NCBI RefSeq assembly: GCF_004799285.1
Contig: NZ_SSND01000001.1
Location: forward strand, 1,054,001 to 1,118,000
Direction: 5' to 3'
DNA length: 64,000 nucleotides
Origin: Aliigemmobacter aestuarii
GTDB taxonomy: Bacteria > Pseudomonadota > Alphaproteobacteria > Rhodobacterales > Rhodobacteraceae
The position numbers and the translations under genes are program-made. Shown one piece after another: positions 26,623-36,495 of the stretch. Below the pieces are notes generated by a model that was not told where the DNA came from, did not search any database, and was given only the letters and a program-made list of their open reading frames with translations. The number at the start of each line of letters is the position of its first letter. The first letter of the stretch is position 1.

Positions 26623-28965
26623 ATGACCGTCCGCGACATCTTTGACAGCATGGCCTATGGCCCCGCCCCGGAATCGGATGCCGAGGCACGCGCCTGGATC
26701 GCCCGCCACGGCGGCAGGTTCGGCCATTTCATCGACGGCCGCTTCACCGCGCCCGGCGCGACCTTCGCCACCAGAAACCCGGCACGGGGCGAGGTTCTGG
26801 CCGAAGTGACGCAAGGGGCGGCGGCGGATGTGGATAGGGCGGTCGCCGCGGCGGCGCGGGCCTATCCGAAATGGTCGAGGACGCCGGGGCATGAACGCGC
26901 GCGCATCCTTTATGGGCTGGCGCGGCTGGTGCAGAAACACGCGCGGCTCCTGGCGGTGCTCGAGACGATGGACAACGGCAAGCCCATCCGCGAGGCGCGC
27001 GACATCGACATCCCGCTGGTGGCTCGGCATTTCTATTACCACGCGGGTCTGGCGCAGCTGATGGCGTCGGAACTGCCCGATCACGCCCCCCTGGGCGTCT
27101 GCGGCGCGGTGATCCCGTGGAATTTTCCCCTGCTGATGCTGGCCTGGAAGGTGGCGCCGGCGCTGGCCGCGGGGAACACGGTGGTGCTGAAGCCCGCCGA
27201 ATACACGCCCCTGACCGCCCTGCTGTTCGCCGAGATCACGCGCGAGGCGGGTCTGCCGAAGGGCGTTCTGAACATCGTGACCGGCGACGGCGATACCGGC
27301 GCGGCGCTGGTCGCCCATCCGGGCGTGGCCAAGATCGCCTTCACCGGGTCGACCGAGGTTGGCCGGATCATCCGCAAGGCCACCGCGGGCAGCGGCAAGG
27401 CGCTGACGCTGGAACTGGGCGGCAAGTCCCCCTACATCGTTTTCGACGATGCCGATCTGGACAGCGCGGTCGAAGGGCTGGTCGACGCGATCTGGTTCAA
27501 TCAGGGGCAGGTCTGCTGTGCGGGCTCGCGCCTGATCGTGCAGGAAGGTGTCGCCGACCGTTTCCATGACAAGCTGAAGCGGCGGATGGACGGGCTGCGG
27601 CTCGGCGATCCCCTGGACAAGTGCATCGACGTCGGCGCGATTGTCGATCCGGCGCAGCGCGACCGGATCGCGGCGATGGTGGATGGCTGCGCCGAAGGCG
27701 AAACCTATCGTGCCGCCAGCCCGGTGCCGGACGGGTGCTTCTATCCGCCCACGCTGATCACCGGCCTGTCACCTGCGAACCCCCTTTGCCAGGAAGAGAT
27801 CTTCGGCCCCGTCCTTGTGTCTATGACCTTCCGCACGCCCGCCGAGGCGGTCGATCTGGCCAACAACACGCGCTTTGGCCTGGCCGCCAGCGTCTGGACC
27901 GAAAACCTGAACCTCGCACTGGATATCGCACCGAAGATCCGGGCGGGGGTCGTCTGGGTGAATGCCACGAACCTGTTCGACGCGGCGGCGGGGTTTGGCG
28001 GGGTCCGCGAAAGCGGCTTTGGCCGCGAAGGCGGGTGGGAGGGGCTTCTGGCCTATCTGAAGCCGAAGGGCACGGCGCGCGCGCTGAAACCCGTGGCAGC
28101 CGCGCCCGAACCGGCGCAGCCCCGGGCCGACGGTATCGACCGCACCGCCAAGCTTTACATCGGCGGCAAGCAGGCCCGGCCCGACGGCGGCTATTCGCGC
28201 GCGGTGTGGTCACCCGGGGGGCGGCTTCTGGGCCATGTCGGCCTTGGCAACCGCAAGGACATCCGCAACGCCGTCGAAGCGGCCCATGCGGCGAAGGGAT
28301 GGGCAAGGTCGACCGCGCACAACCGCGCGCAGGTCATCTATTACATCGCCGAGAACCTTTCGGCCCGTGCGACCGAGTTCGCCGACCGCCTGTCCGCAAT
28401 GACCGGCAAGCCGGGCAAGGCCGAGGTAGAGGCCGCGATCGGGCGCCTCTTCACCTATGCGGCCTGGGCCGACAAGTGGGAAGGGCGCGCCAAGCCCGTG
28501 CCGATGCACGGCATTGCGCTGGCGATGAACGAACCGGTGGGCGTGATCGGCGCGCTTTGCCCCGACGAGGCGCCGCTGCTGGGGCTGGTCAGCCTGATGG
28601 CCCCGGCGATTGCCATGGGCAACGCCTGCGTGCTGGTGCCCTCATCCGCCTATCCTCTGGCGGCGACCGACCTCTATCAGGTGCTTGACACCTCGGACCT
28701 GCCGGGCGGCGTGGTGAACATCGTGACGGGCGATCCTGACGACCTGGCCAGACCGCTTGCGGGGCATCTGGATGTGGATGCCGTCTGGTGCTTTGGCCGC
28801 GGCGATCTTTCGGCGAAAGTGGAAGCCGAGGCCGCCGGGAACCTCAAGCGCACATGGGTCAATCACGGCATGGCGCGCGACTGGTTTGCCCCTGCCTCGG
28901 AAGGTGCCGAATTCCTGCGCGCCGCGACCGAGGTCAAGACCGTCTGGGTGCCTTACGGGGAATAG
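26623..28965 (+). CDS. Two-domain aldehyde dehydrogenase (ALDH16 type)
   Basis: 780 residues. Domain 1 (about 1-490) is a complete ALDH with PWNFPLLM, Glu264 in LELGGKS, catalytic Cys298 in NQGQVCCAGSR and EEIFGPV. Domain 2 (about 505-780) is a second, shortened ALDH fold lacking the catalytic Cys motif, as in ALDH16; a bacterial ALDH16 from the related genus Loktanella has been studied structurally (recalled). Adjacent to deoC, it probably oxidises acetaldehyde or a related aldehyde with NAD+. Confidence 0.93.
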   Translation: MTVRDIFDSMAYGPAPESDAEARAWIARHGGRFGHFIDGRFTAPGATFATRNPARGEVLAEVTQGAAADVDRAVAAAARAYPKWSRTPGHERARILYGLARLVQKHARLLAVLETMDNGKPIREARDIDIPLVARHFYYHAGLAQLMASELPDHAPLGVCGAVIPWNFPLLMLAWKVAPALAAGNTVVLKPAEYTPLTALLFAEITREAGLPKGVLNIVTGDGDTGAALVAHPGVAKIAFTGSTEVGRIIRKATAGSGKALTLELGGKSPYIVFDDADLDSAVEGLVDAIWFNQGQVCCAGSRLIVQEGVADRFHDKLKRRMDGLRLGDPLDKCIDVGAIVDPAQRDRIAAMVDGCAEGETYRAASPVPDGCFYPPTLITGLSPANPLCQEEIFGPVLVSMTFRTPAEAVDLANNTRFGLAASVWTENLNLALDIAPKIRAGVVWVNATNLFDAAAGFGGVRESGFGREGGWEGLLAYLKPKGTARALKPVAAAPEPAQPRADGIDRTAKLYIGGKQARPDGGYSRAVWSPGGRLLGHVGLGNRKDIRNAVEAAHAAKGWARSTAHNRAQVIYYIAENLSARATEFADRLSAMTGKPGKAEVEAAIGRLFTYAAWADKWEGRAKPVPMHGIALAMNEPVGVIGALCPDEAPLLGLVSLMAPAIAMGNACVLVPSSAYPLAATDLYQVLDTSDLPGGVVNIVTGDPDDLARPLAGHLDVDAVWCFGRGDLSAKVEAEAAGNLKRTWVNHGMARDWFAPASEGAEFLRAATEVKTVWVPYGE

Positions 28966-28973
28966 ACCGCGCG

Positions 28974-29528
28974 TCAGGCTCGGCCCGCCGCCGCCGACAG
29001 GGTCAGCGGGTCCACCCCCAGCCTTTTCAGGGCCAGGGCCCATTTCGCCCCGTCATCGCGCGCAAAGACCAGATCGGGCGGCGCACTGACGGTCAGCCAG
29101 TCGTTCCTGAGGATTTCGGATTCAAGCTGCCCCGGCCCCCAGCCGGAATACCCGAGCGCAAGCAGCGCCTGCGCCGGCCCCGTGCCTTTCGCGATTGCCT
29201 GAAGGATGTCGAGCGTGGCGGTCATGCCAAAACCCTCGGTGACATCCATCGTCGCGCGGCCGCCGGTCCAGTCGGCGGAATGCAGGACGAACCCGCGCCC
29301 CCGTTCGACCGGCCCGCCGTAATGCACGCGGATATCCTGGCCTTCCGGCACGCTGGGGATGTCCAGTTGATCGAGCAGCGCCGCGAAGGGCAGGTCGGGA
29401 TTGGGCTTGTTGATGATGAGCCCCATCGCCCCTTCCGGCGAATGGGCACAGATGAAGACGACGCTCTTGTCAAAACGTGGGTCGCCCATGCCGGGCATCG
29501 CAATCAGCAACTGGCCGCAAAGGTCCAT
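28974..29528 (-). CDS. yqgE: YqgE/AlgH family protein
   Basis: 184 residues of the UPF0301/YqgE family: [61 protein letters not shown] and a late NDWL segment are all conserved. Its molecular role is unsettled. It converges with the ALDH16 gene (8 bases apart) and is divergent from the DsbD-N protein gene. Confidence 0.95.
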   Translation of the reverse strand: MDLCGQLLIAMPGMGDPRFDKSVVFICAHSPEGAMGLIINKPNPDLPFAALLDQLDIPSVPEGQDIRVHYGGPVERGRGFVLHSADWTGGRATMDVTEGFGMTATLDILQAIAKGTGPAQALLALGYSGWGPGQLESEILRNDWLTVSAPPDLVFARDDGAKWALALKRLGVDPLTLSAAAGRA

Positions 29529-29657
29529 CTGTCGCCTCCTTCGTTTGTAAAGATATGGCCTGCCTGCCGCCCCATCTCAAGGGGCGCACGTGCCACAGCA
29601 GCGGATGGTCACCTGCGCTTCTCCGGAATGTGATTTCCGCCTGCGCGCTCAGTGCTT

Positions 29658-30500
29658 ATGTCTGAAGGCATGACCAAAGAAGCGACTCGTCCCATCCTGC
29701 GCTCCGGCGCGCTGATTTCCGCCTTCGTGGCCCTGTCCGCCTTCGGCGCCGTTCCGGCCGAGGCCCAGAACCCCGTTGTCGAGGCTCAGATGCTGGGCGG
29801 CTGGCAAACCGACAGCGGCAGCCGGATGGCGGCAGCGCAGTTCACCCTGTCCCCGGAATGGAAGACCTACTGGCGCGCGCCGGGCGATGCGGGCATCCCG
29901 CCGATGTTCGACTGGGCCGGGTCCGAGAACGTGGCCAGCGTCCGCTTTCACTGGCCACGCCCGATCGTGTTCGATTTCAACGGGATGCGGACCATCGGCT
30001 ATCGCAATGAACTGGTCCTGCCGATCGAGGTGACGCCGAAGGACCCGTCACAACCGATCAAGCTCAGGGCTTCGGTCGATATCGGGGTATGCCGCGATAT
30101 CTGCGTTCCGGCCACGATCGACCTGCGGGCCGATCTGGACGGGCAAGGGGCGCCGGATGGCACGATCAAGGCGGCACTGGGCGCACGTCCGGCCACCGCG
30201 CGCGAGGCCGGCGTGGCCGAGGTCAGTTGCGCGGTCGAACCGATCTCTGACGGGCTGCGGGTGACCGCACGGGTCACGATGCCGGCCCTTGGCGCGGATG
30301 AGGTGGTGGTGATCGAACCGGGCGGCGCGGCGCCGGTCTGGGTGTCCGAGGCCACGGTGACGCGCCGGGGCGGCGAACTTGTGGCGACGGCCGATCTGGT
30401 GCCCGACCGGGCGGGCTTCGCGCTGGACAGGTCGCAGGTGACGCTGACCGTTCTGGGCGACGACCGCGCGGTCGAGATCCGGGGTTGCCCCGCGCCCTGA
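29658..30500 (+). CDS. Periplasmic protein with DsbD N-terminal-like domain
   Basis: About 280 residues with a signal peptide ending VPAEAQ. The body matches the thiol-disulfide DsbD alpha (DsbC_N/pfam11412) domain: FTLSPEWKTYWRAPGDAGIPP, and the redox pair in IGVCRDICVPA, which retains both cysteines (CRDIC). The transmembrane and thioredoxin domains of full DsbD are absent, so it is a stand-alone periplasmic domain that may exchange electrons with a separate CcdA/DsbD-type partner. ATG 29658 is used; ATG 29670 is an alternative. Confidence 0.85.
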   Translation: MSEGMTKEATRPILRSGALISAFVALSAFGAVPAEAQNPVVEAQMLGGWQTDSGSRMAAAQFTLSPEWKTYWRAPGDAGIPPMFDWAGSENVASVRFHWPRPIVFDFNGMRTIGYRNELVLPIEVTPKDPSQPIKLRASVDIGVCRDICVPATIDLRADLDGQGAPDGTIKAALGARPATAREAGVAEVSCAVEPISDGLRVTARVTMPALGADEVVVIEPGGAAPVWVSEATVTRRGGELVATADLVPDRAGFALDRSQVTLTVLGDDRAVEIRGCPAP

Positions 30501-30536
30501 TCTTCCTTGCGCCGGTCGGGCCTGCGGCCCGCGCCC

Positions 30537-33500
30537 CTAATCCTGCGGGCGGATACCGGCGGCACGCCCGATCAGCAGCGCCAACACGGTGATCGCGCCG
30601 GCCATGAACGCGAAAAGCGCCATCGCCCCCGCCGCCGGTGCCGCATCAAGCAGCGGAACCGCTGATGCGATCCATCCGGGCAGTGCGCCCGTGACCGCCA
30701 CCCATCCCAGCGTGGCGGCAAAGGCCAGCGCCATCGCCGCCGCCGCACCAAGGATCGCGATCCGGGGCTTGCCGTGGCCGCGCCAGATCATCCGGCGCGT
30801 CGATCCGATCAAGTGGGCGATGTCATCCTGAACCGCCAGCAGCGCGGGCACCACGATCAGCACCAGAACCATGCCGAAGCCGAGGCCATAGACCAGCGTG
30901 ATCACGGTGGGCTTCAGGAACGCCGCCTGCGACGAGGTTTCGTAAAGCAGCGGCGCCAGACCCAGCACGGTCGTCAGCGTCGTCAGCAGGACGGGGCGCA
31001 GACGATCTGTCACCGCATCCATGATCGCCGGGATCATGCCGCGTTTCTCGGCGTATTCGTCGACGGTTGAAATCAGCACGATCGCATCGTTGATGATGAT
31101 CCCCGTCATGCCGATCAATCCGACGATCGAGAACATCGACAGCGGCGCATCCCACCAGACATGCCCCCAGATCGCCCCGACAAGGCCGAAGGGAATGACC
31201 GACATCACGACAGCGGGCCGTGTCCAGCTTGAAAACACCCAAGCCAGCGTCAGGTAGATGCCACCCAGCGAAAAGACGAGCCCCATCCACGCCCCGCCCA
31301 GGAATTCGCGTTCCTGTTCGGCCTGCCCGGCCAGACGGTAACCGACGCCGAAATCAGCCTCGATCCGGGGCAGGATCTCCTGTTCCAGCGCGCGCTGGAC
31401 CTCGGTGGCGCGGTCGGGGTCGTCCTCGGCCAGGTTGCCGGTGACCGAGACAAGCCTCAGGCCATTTTCGCGCCGGATCGTTGAAAAGCCCGACCGGCGT
31501 TCCACGGTCACGATATCGGACAGCGGCACATACTGGCCCGCGCCGCTGCGCATCAGCGTCCGGTCCAGGAAATCCGCCGTCAGTTCACCCGGCGGCAGTT
31601 CGACCCGGATCGACACCGACCGGGGGCCATCGGGATAGGTCGCCGCCTCGATCCCGTTCAGGCGGTTGCGCAAGGTCCGGCCAAGGCTGTCGATGGAAAA
31701 GCCCAGGGCCTTGCCCTGCGCGGTCAGGTTGAGGATCAGTTCTTCCTTGTCGTAGGCCAGCGTGTCCTCAAGCCCCGACACCTCGGGATAGACCGAAAGC
31801 GCGGCCTTCAGCGCCTCGGCGGCGGCCTTCAGTTCCTCGGCCGAGGCGCCGAACAGGTCGACGGCCAGACTGTCGCCGCCGGGGCCGAACCATGCCGACC
31901 GGAATGACAGTTCCTCAAGCCGGGGATGGGCGCGAACCTCTTCCTGCAATGCCTCGACGAAAAGCGAGGCCGAATAGGGGCGCAGGTCCGGGTCGATCAG
32001 TTCCATCGAGATGCCGCCCAAGAGGTCGGGATCCTTGGTGTCGGCCCCCGACAACCCGCGCCCGGCATTGCCGCCCACCTCGGCCAGGACGAAGGTCAGC
32101 GGGAACACCCCGTGTTCCGCTTCGAAACGCTTCGCCACAGCCTCGGTCGCACGTTGGGCCTCGCGCATCATCGCAAGCGTGTCCTCACGGGTCGCGCCGG
32201 GCAGCATCGCGAAGTTTCCGGTGACGCTGGCCTGTTCTGGGGGAGCGAAGAAGCGGAACTGCAGATCGCCGCGCACGAAGGTCGCCGCCTGCGTGGACAG
32301 GGCCAGAACCACAAGTGCCAGAACCGGATAGCGGAACCTCAGGACCCATCCCATCCCCGGCCGCACCACGGTGCGCTGAAGCCAGCCGAAGCCCTTCATC
32401 ACCGTGCGCGACGGCCAGTCGTACCAGGCCTCGCGCCCGGCATGGGCAAGCGCGTGGGCCATGTGGTTGGGCAGGATCAGGAAACATTCGACCAGCGAGG
32501 CCACCAGCACCGCGATCACCGTCCATGGGATATCGGTGATCATGTGGCCGAAGTTGCCGCCGATCGAGGTGAGCCCGCCAAAGGCGATGACCGTCGTGAG
32601 CGTCGAGGCCGCGACCGGCATCGCCATGCGCCGCGCGCCGTTCTCGGCGGCCACCAGTGGCGGTTCCTTCAACTGTCGCGCGCGGAAGTCGGCATGTTCG
32701 CCCACGACGATGGCATCGTCCACGACAATCCCCAGCGTGATGATCAGCGCGAAAAGCGAAATCATGTTCAGCGTCATTCCCGACCAGTACATGATCGCGA
32801 TCGCCGCCATCATCGACACCGGGATGCCCGCCGCCACCCAAAGCGCGGTGCGCGCGTTCAGGAACAGGAACAGAAGCCCCACCACCAGCGCAAGCCCCAT
32901 CGCCCCGTTGTCCAGAAGCAGTTTCAGCCGGTCGGTGATCTGTTCCGCCCGCGTGCGCACCAGATCGACGCGCACGCCGTCAGGCAGGGAAAGCTGCATC
33001 GCGGCGGCCACCTCGGCCACGGTCGCCTGAAGCCGGATCGCGTCGCCTTCCTCGCTGCGGTCCACGCGGATCGACATCGCCGGATCATTGCCCACGAAAT
33101 AGGCGCGGTCCCGGTCGGCGCCCTCGACCCGGACGGTCGCCACATCGCCCACGGTCAGGGTCGACCCGTCCGGCAGGGATCGCAGCACGATCGCCTCGAT
33201 CTGGTCGGGGCCGCGCCTTTCGCTGCCCGTCCGCACCCGCGCGCCCGACGATCCGACATCGCCCGCCGGTGCGGTCTGCGCCTCGGCGGCGATGGCAGAG
33301 GCGATCTGGGCCATCGTCACGTCATGCCGGATCAGCGCGACCGTGGGCACCTCGACAACCACCTCGTCGGCGGCAAGGCCCTGGATCGTCGTCCGGGTCA
33401 CGCCCGCGGCAAACAGGCGGCCCACGAATTCATCGGCAAATCGGCCGAGCTGATCCACCGACACCGGCCCGGTGATGACGACATCCGTCACCCGGTCGCG

Positions 33501-33920
33501 CCAGACATTGCGCCGGACCGACGGTTCCTCGGCATCGGCGGGCAGGTCGCCGACATTGTCGGCCACCGCCTGCACATCTTCGGTCGCCTGACCCAGATCG
33601 TGCCCGGCCTCGAATTCCAGCGTGATCCTTGCCGACCCCTCGACCGATCGCGATGTGATGTTCGTCACCCCGTCGATGGTCAGCAGCGTCGGTTCAAGGA
33701 CCTGCACGATGGCGCGGTCCACGTCATCTGGCCCGGCCCCTTCCCAGGCCACAGACAGCGTGACCTCGGGGTTGACCACATCGGGGAAATACTGCGCGCG
33801 GATCTGCGTCATGGCAAAGCCGCCCGCCGCCAGCATCACCAGAAGGACCAGATTGGCCAGCGTCCGGTGCCGGGTGAAATAGGACAGGATCCCCTTCCCT
33901 TCCTCGAACCGCCGGGCCAT
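30537..33920 (-). CDS. RND-family efflux pump, inner-membrane subunit
   Basis: 1127 residues, AcrB/MexF-type layout: an N-terminal helix, a large periplasmic domain, six helices (about 335-520), a second periplasmic domain and six C-terminal helices. Proton-relay aspartates are visible in TLGIVVDDAIVVGEH. It belongs to the HAE-type subgroup with DUF-like variation and is slightly longer than AcrB, with extra hydrophobic helices at the end. It is encoded three bases after its adaptor. No outer-membrane channel gene is adjacent. Substrate unknown. Confidence 0.93.
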   Translation of the reverse strand: MARRFEEGKGILSYFTRHRTLANLVLLVMLAAGGFAMTQIRAQYFPDVVNPEVTLSVAWEGAGPDDVDRAIVQVLEPTLLTIDGVTNITSRSVEGSARITLEFEAGHDLGQATEDVQAVADNVGDLPADAEEPSVRRNVWRDRVTDVVITGPVSVDQLGRFADEFVGRLFAAGVTRTTIQGLAADEVVVEVPTVALIRHDVTMAQIASAIAAEAQTAPAGDVGSSGARVRTGSERRGPDQIEAIVLRSLPDGSTLTVGDVATVRVEGADRDRAYFVGNDPAMSIRVDRSEEGDAIRLQATVAEVAAAMQLSLPDGVRVDLVRTRAEQITDRLKLLLDNGAMGLALVVGLLFLFLNARTALWVAAGIPVSMMAAIAIMYWSGMTLNMISLFALIITLGIVVDDAIVVGEHADFRARQLKEPPLVAAENGARRMAMPVAASTLTTVIAFGGLTSIGGNFGHMITDIPWTVIAVLVASLVECFLILPNHMAHALAHAGREAWYDWPSRTVMKGFGWLQRTVVRPGMGWVLRFRYPVLALVVLALSTQAATFVRGDLQFRFFAPPEQASVTGNFAMLPGATREDTLAMMREAQRATEAVAKRFEAEHGVFPLTFVLAEVGGNAGRGLSGADTKDPDLLGGISMELIDPDLRPYSASLFVEALQEEVRAHPRLEELSFRSAWFGPGGDSLAVDLFGASAEELKAAAEALKAALSVYPEVSGLEDTLAYDKEELILNLTAQGKALGFSIDSLGRTLRNRLNGIEAATYPDGPRSVSIRVELPPGELTADFLDRTLMRSGAGQYVPLSDIVTVERRSGFSTIRRENGLRLVSVTGNLAEDDPDRATEVQRALEQEILPRIEADFGVGYRLAGQAEQEREFLGGAWMGLVFSLGGIYLTLAWVFSSWTRPAVVMSVIPFGLVGAIWGHVWWDAPLSMFSIVGLIGMTGIIINDAIVLISTVDEYAEKRGMIPAIMDAVTDRLRPVLLTTLTTVLGLAPLLYETSSQAAFLKPTVITLVYGLGFGMVLVLIVVPALLAVQDDIAHLIGSTRRMIWRGHGKPRIAILGAAAAMALAFAATLGWVAVTGALPGWIASAVPLLDAAPAAGAMALFAFMAGAITVLALLIGRAAGIRPQD

Positions 33921-33923
33921 CCG

Positions 33924-35387
33924 TCAGCCCCCCATCCGCTGTTCCAGACGTTCGACCACCTGAAGCGGGACGCGCGCCTGCTGCAACTGCGCCAGGACCC
34001 GCGCCTTGGCATCGGCGGGCATTCTGTCATTCCCTTCGACAAAGGCGATCAGGGCGGCGCGCCGTTCCTCGGTCAGTTCCACAAGTTCGGGGCCAACAGG
34101 CACCTCGGCTGCGGCCTGGGGGCGGACCGGACGCACCTTGATGCCTGCCCCCAGAAGCGGCGAGCGTTCGGTGACGATCTCGCGCCCCGCAAGCCCCTCG
34201 GGCAGCGAGACGATCACGCTGTCGGCCTGCCGGCGCAGAAGCGTGACGGGCACGGCCTCAAGCCGGTCTTCCGCGCCCACGGCAAGGACGGTGCCGTCGC
34301 TTCCCAGGGCCGTCGCGGGCAGTTCGGCCACGCCATCAAGCGCGGGCTCCTCGATCCGGACGGTGACGAAATCGCCGGGGCGGAAGCCGGCCGCATCGTC
34401 GAGCGCGGCATAGATGAGGCGCCCGGTCTGCCCCTCGCCCACTGCGGCGCCGACCCGCGTGATGTGGCCCGTGGCGGCAATCTCGGCCCCCGCGACATCC
34501 AGCGAGATGGTCAGCGGCGCCTGTACGATCTGCCCCGCGCCGTCCAGCATCCGCGCATATTGCGAGGCCGACAGACGAAAGGACACCTCCAGCGCGCCGG
34601 GATCGATCAGTTCGGCAAGGTTCTCGTTCATCCCGACGACCCGCCCGACGGCGACGTTCACCGCGTTGAGGCGCCCGTCGAAGGTGGCATGGATTTCGGT
34701 TTCCGTCAGGGCGCGTTCCGCTTCGGCCAAAGCAACCGCGGCGCGGGCGCTGGCGGTCTCGGTCAGGCCGACGCGGGCCTCGGCCGCGCTCAGCGCCTGA
34801 CGCCGCGACAGGACCGCCTGATCAGCAGCGGATGCGGCCAGTGCCGCCGTTTCCACCGCCGCATCCGATCCGACGCCCCGCGCCTTGAGGTCCTCCTGCC
34901 GGGTCAGCGCCTGCGTCCTGAGTCGCGCCTGAACCTCGGCGGCCGCCAGTTCGTCGCGCGCAAGGTCAAGCGCGCGCAGCGCCTCGACCGCCTCGGCCCG
35001 CGCCTTTTCCTGATCGGCCGCAGCCAGATCCCGCGCGGCCATCGCATCGGCGGGATCGAGCCTGACCAGCATCTGCCCGGCCGCGACCGACGCGCCGTCC
35101 TCGAACCCGTCGGCAAGCCAGATCACCGTGCCAGAGCGCGGGCTGCGCAACTCCAGCGTTCGTCGTGACCGGATTTCGCCAAAGGCGGTCATCACCGGAA
35201 CGACGCGGCCCGGCTCCACAGTCATCACGGCGGCCGAAAAAACCCGTTCGCGCTGCGGCATGCCCGGGCCGCCGTCGGCCATCCGCGCCTTCACCGCATT
35301 CATCATCGTCAGGCCGGCCAGCGCAAGGATGCCCAGCGTCAGCGCGAAGAGGAAAAGCCCCAACAAACTCCGTGCGAAGAACCGCAT
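33924..35387 (-). CDS. RND efflux periplasmic adaptor (membrane fusion protein)
   Basis: 487 residues. The N-terminal membrane anchor is MRFFARSLLGLFLFALTLGI. A lipoyl half (SPRSGTVIWLADGFEDGASV) and its partner strand (GRLNAVNVAVGRVVGMNENL) flank a long Ala/Glu-rich coiled-coil hairpin (about residues 120-225), followed by beta-barrel and membrane-proximal domains. The Ala/Arg-rich C-terminal helix is an extension. It pairs with the downstream RND pump gene. Confidence 0.92.
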   Translation of the reverse strand: MRFFARSLLGLFLFALTLGILALAGLTMMNAVKARMADGGPGMPQRERVFSAAVMTVEPGRVVPVMTAFGEIRSRRTLELRSPRSGTVIWLADGFEDGASVAAGQMLVRLDPADAMAARDLAAADQEKARAEAVEALRALDLARDELAAAEVQARLRTQALTRQEDLKARGVGSDAAVETAALAASAADQAVLSRRQALSAAEARVGLTETASARAAVALAEAERALTETEIHATFDGRLNAVNVAVGRVVGMNENLAELIDPGALEVSFRLSASQYARMLDGAGQIVQAPLTISLDVAGAEIAATGHITRVGAAVGEGQTGRLIYAALDDAAGFRPGDFVTVRIEEPALDGVAELPATALGSDGTVLAVGAEDRLEAVPVTLLRRQADSVIVSLPEGLAGREIVTERSPLLGAGIKVRPVRPQAAAEVPVGPELVELTEERRAALIAFVEGNDRMPADAKARVLAQLQQARVPLQVVERLEQRMGG

Positions 35388-35495
35388 GCCACCTGCCCTT
35401 TTCCGGTCGGTACTGGATGATACGTCTAACGCAGGGAAACGGATGCAGAAAGATTCCCCGTCCGGCTGAAACGCCGCAGCCCCCCGCTTCCGTCG

Positions 35496-36344
35496 TCACG
35501 CTTTCGCGAGCCGGGCCTTGAGCGACAGAAGATCGGCCCAGGCCTCGCGCTTGGCGTGGGGCTGGCGCAACAGGAAGGCCGGGTGCGTCATCGGCAGGAC
35601 GGGACGGCCGAAGCCCTCGGCCCACTGGCCGCGCAGCCGCAGGATGCCGCGCTTTTCCAGCACCGCCGCGCAGGCGGCGTTGCCCATCAGCACGATCGCC
35701 TCGGGATCGGCCAGATCGACATGGCGTTGCAGGAACGGGCGCATCATGGCGATTTCGGCCGGTTCCGGTTCGCGGTTTCCCGGCGGGCGCCAGGGCAGGA
35801 CATTCGTGATATAGACCGCGCGTTCGGCGTCGGGGCTGGCACGGTCAAGGCCGATGGCCGCAAGCATCCTGTCAAGCAACTGACCGGCACGACCGACGAA
35901 GGGGCGACCTTCCAGATCCTCCTCGCGTCCCGGCGCCTCGCCGATGATCATCAGCCGCGCCCTTGGCGAGCCATCGCTGAAGACGGTGTTGCGCGCGCCT
36001 TGGCGCAGGTCGCAATGCGGAAAGGCAGCCATCGCCTCGCGAAGATCATCAAGGGACTGCGCGGACATCGCGGCGGCACGCGCGGCCTCGACCGGGTCGG
36101 GCCGCGCCTCTGCCGGGCGTGGCGCGGCGGCGGCCTCGCGCGGGGCCGGGGCGGGGGCGGCGCGGGCCTGTCCCGCAGCCGCGGCACTTTGCGGGGCGGC
36201 ATCGGCAAGCGCATAACGGTCGACCGGGGCCTCGCCCACCGGGTCGACAGCCCCCAGATCGACCTGCCATGCCAAGGCCGCAAGCGCGGCGTGCCAGTCG
36301 CCTGCCCAGTTGCCCGGCCAATCCTCGGATACTGCGAATCCCAT
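35496..36344 (-). CDS. Uracil-DNA glycosylase, family 4-like without Fe-S cysteines
   Basis: 282 residues. Residues 135-158 carry motif 1 ([20 protein letters not shown]), and 253-259 carry motif 2 (THPAFLL), so the fold is UDG family 4/5. Only two cysteines exist (111 and 225). The CxxC pair is reduced to AFPHC, and the usual CRPPGNR cysteine is Trp (LPWRPPGNR), so a 4Fe-4S cluster is not possible in the normal way. A Bradyrhizobium UDG lacking these cysteines has been described (recalled). An Ala/Pro-rich N-terminal linker occupies about 50-90. Confidence 0.88.
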   Translation of the reverse strand: MGFAVSEDWPGNWAGDWHAALAALAWQVDLGAVDPVGEAPVDRYALADAAPQSAAAAGQARAAPAPAPREAAAAPRPAEARPDPVEAARAAAMSAQSLDDLREAMAAFPHCDLRQGARNTVFSDGSPRARLMIIGEAPGREEDLEGRPFVGRAGQLLDRMLAAIGLDRASPDAERAVYITNVLPWRPPGNREPEPAEIAMMRPFLQRHVDLADPEAIVLMGNAACAAVLEKRGILRLRGQWAEGFGRPVLPMTHPAFLLRQPHAKREAWADLLSLKARLAKA

Positions 36345-36495
36345 GCGTCCGACGCTACGCCCCACGGGGCGCCGCATCAAGCCGCCGACAGGCACGAGGG
36401 CACGCTGCCAGCATGGCCGCGCAGGCTTGCCCGATCCCCCCGGCCTTTCTATAAGCGGCCCCAGACGCCCGTTTCCCCCTTGCACGGAGATGCCG

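Noticed and set aside
31926-35168. Very long open frame on the plus strand opposite the RND pump and its adaptor, and similar ones opposite mrpA and mrpD
   Set aside because: High GC content keeps antisense frames open. The proteins are rich in Arg, His and Gln without domains, and the opposite strand carries clear conserved families.
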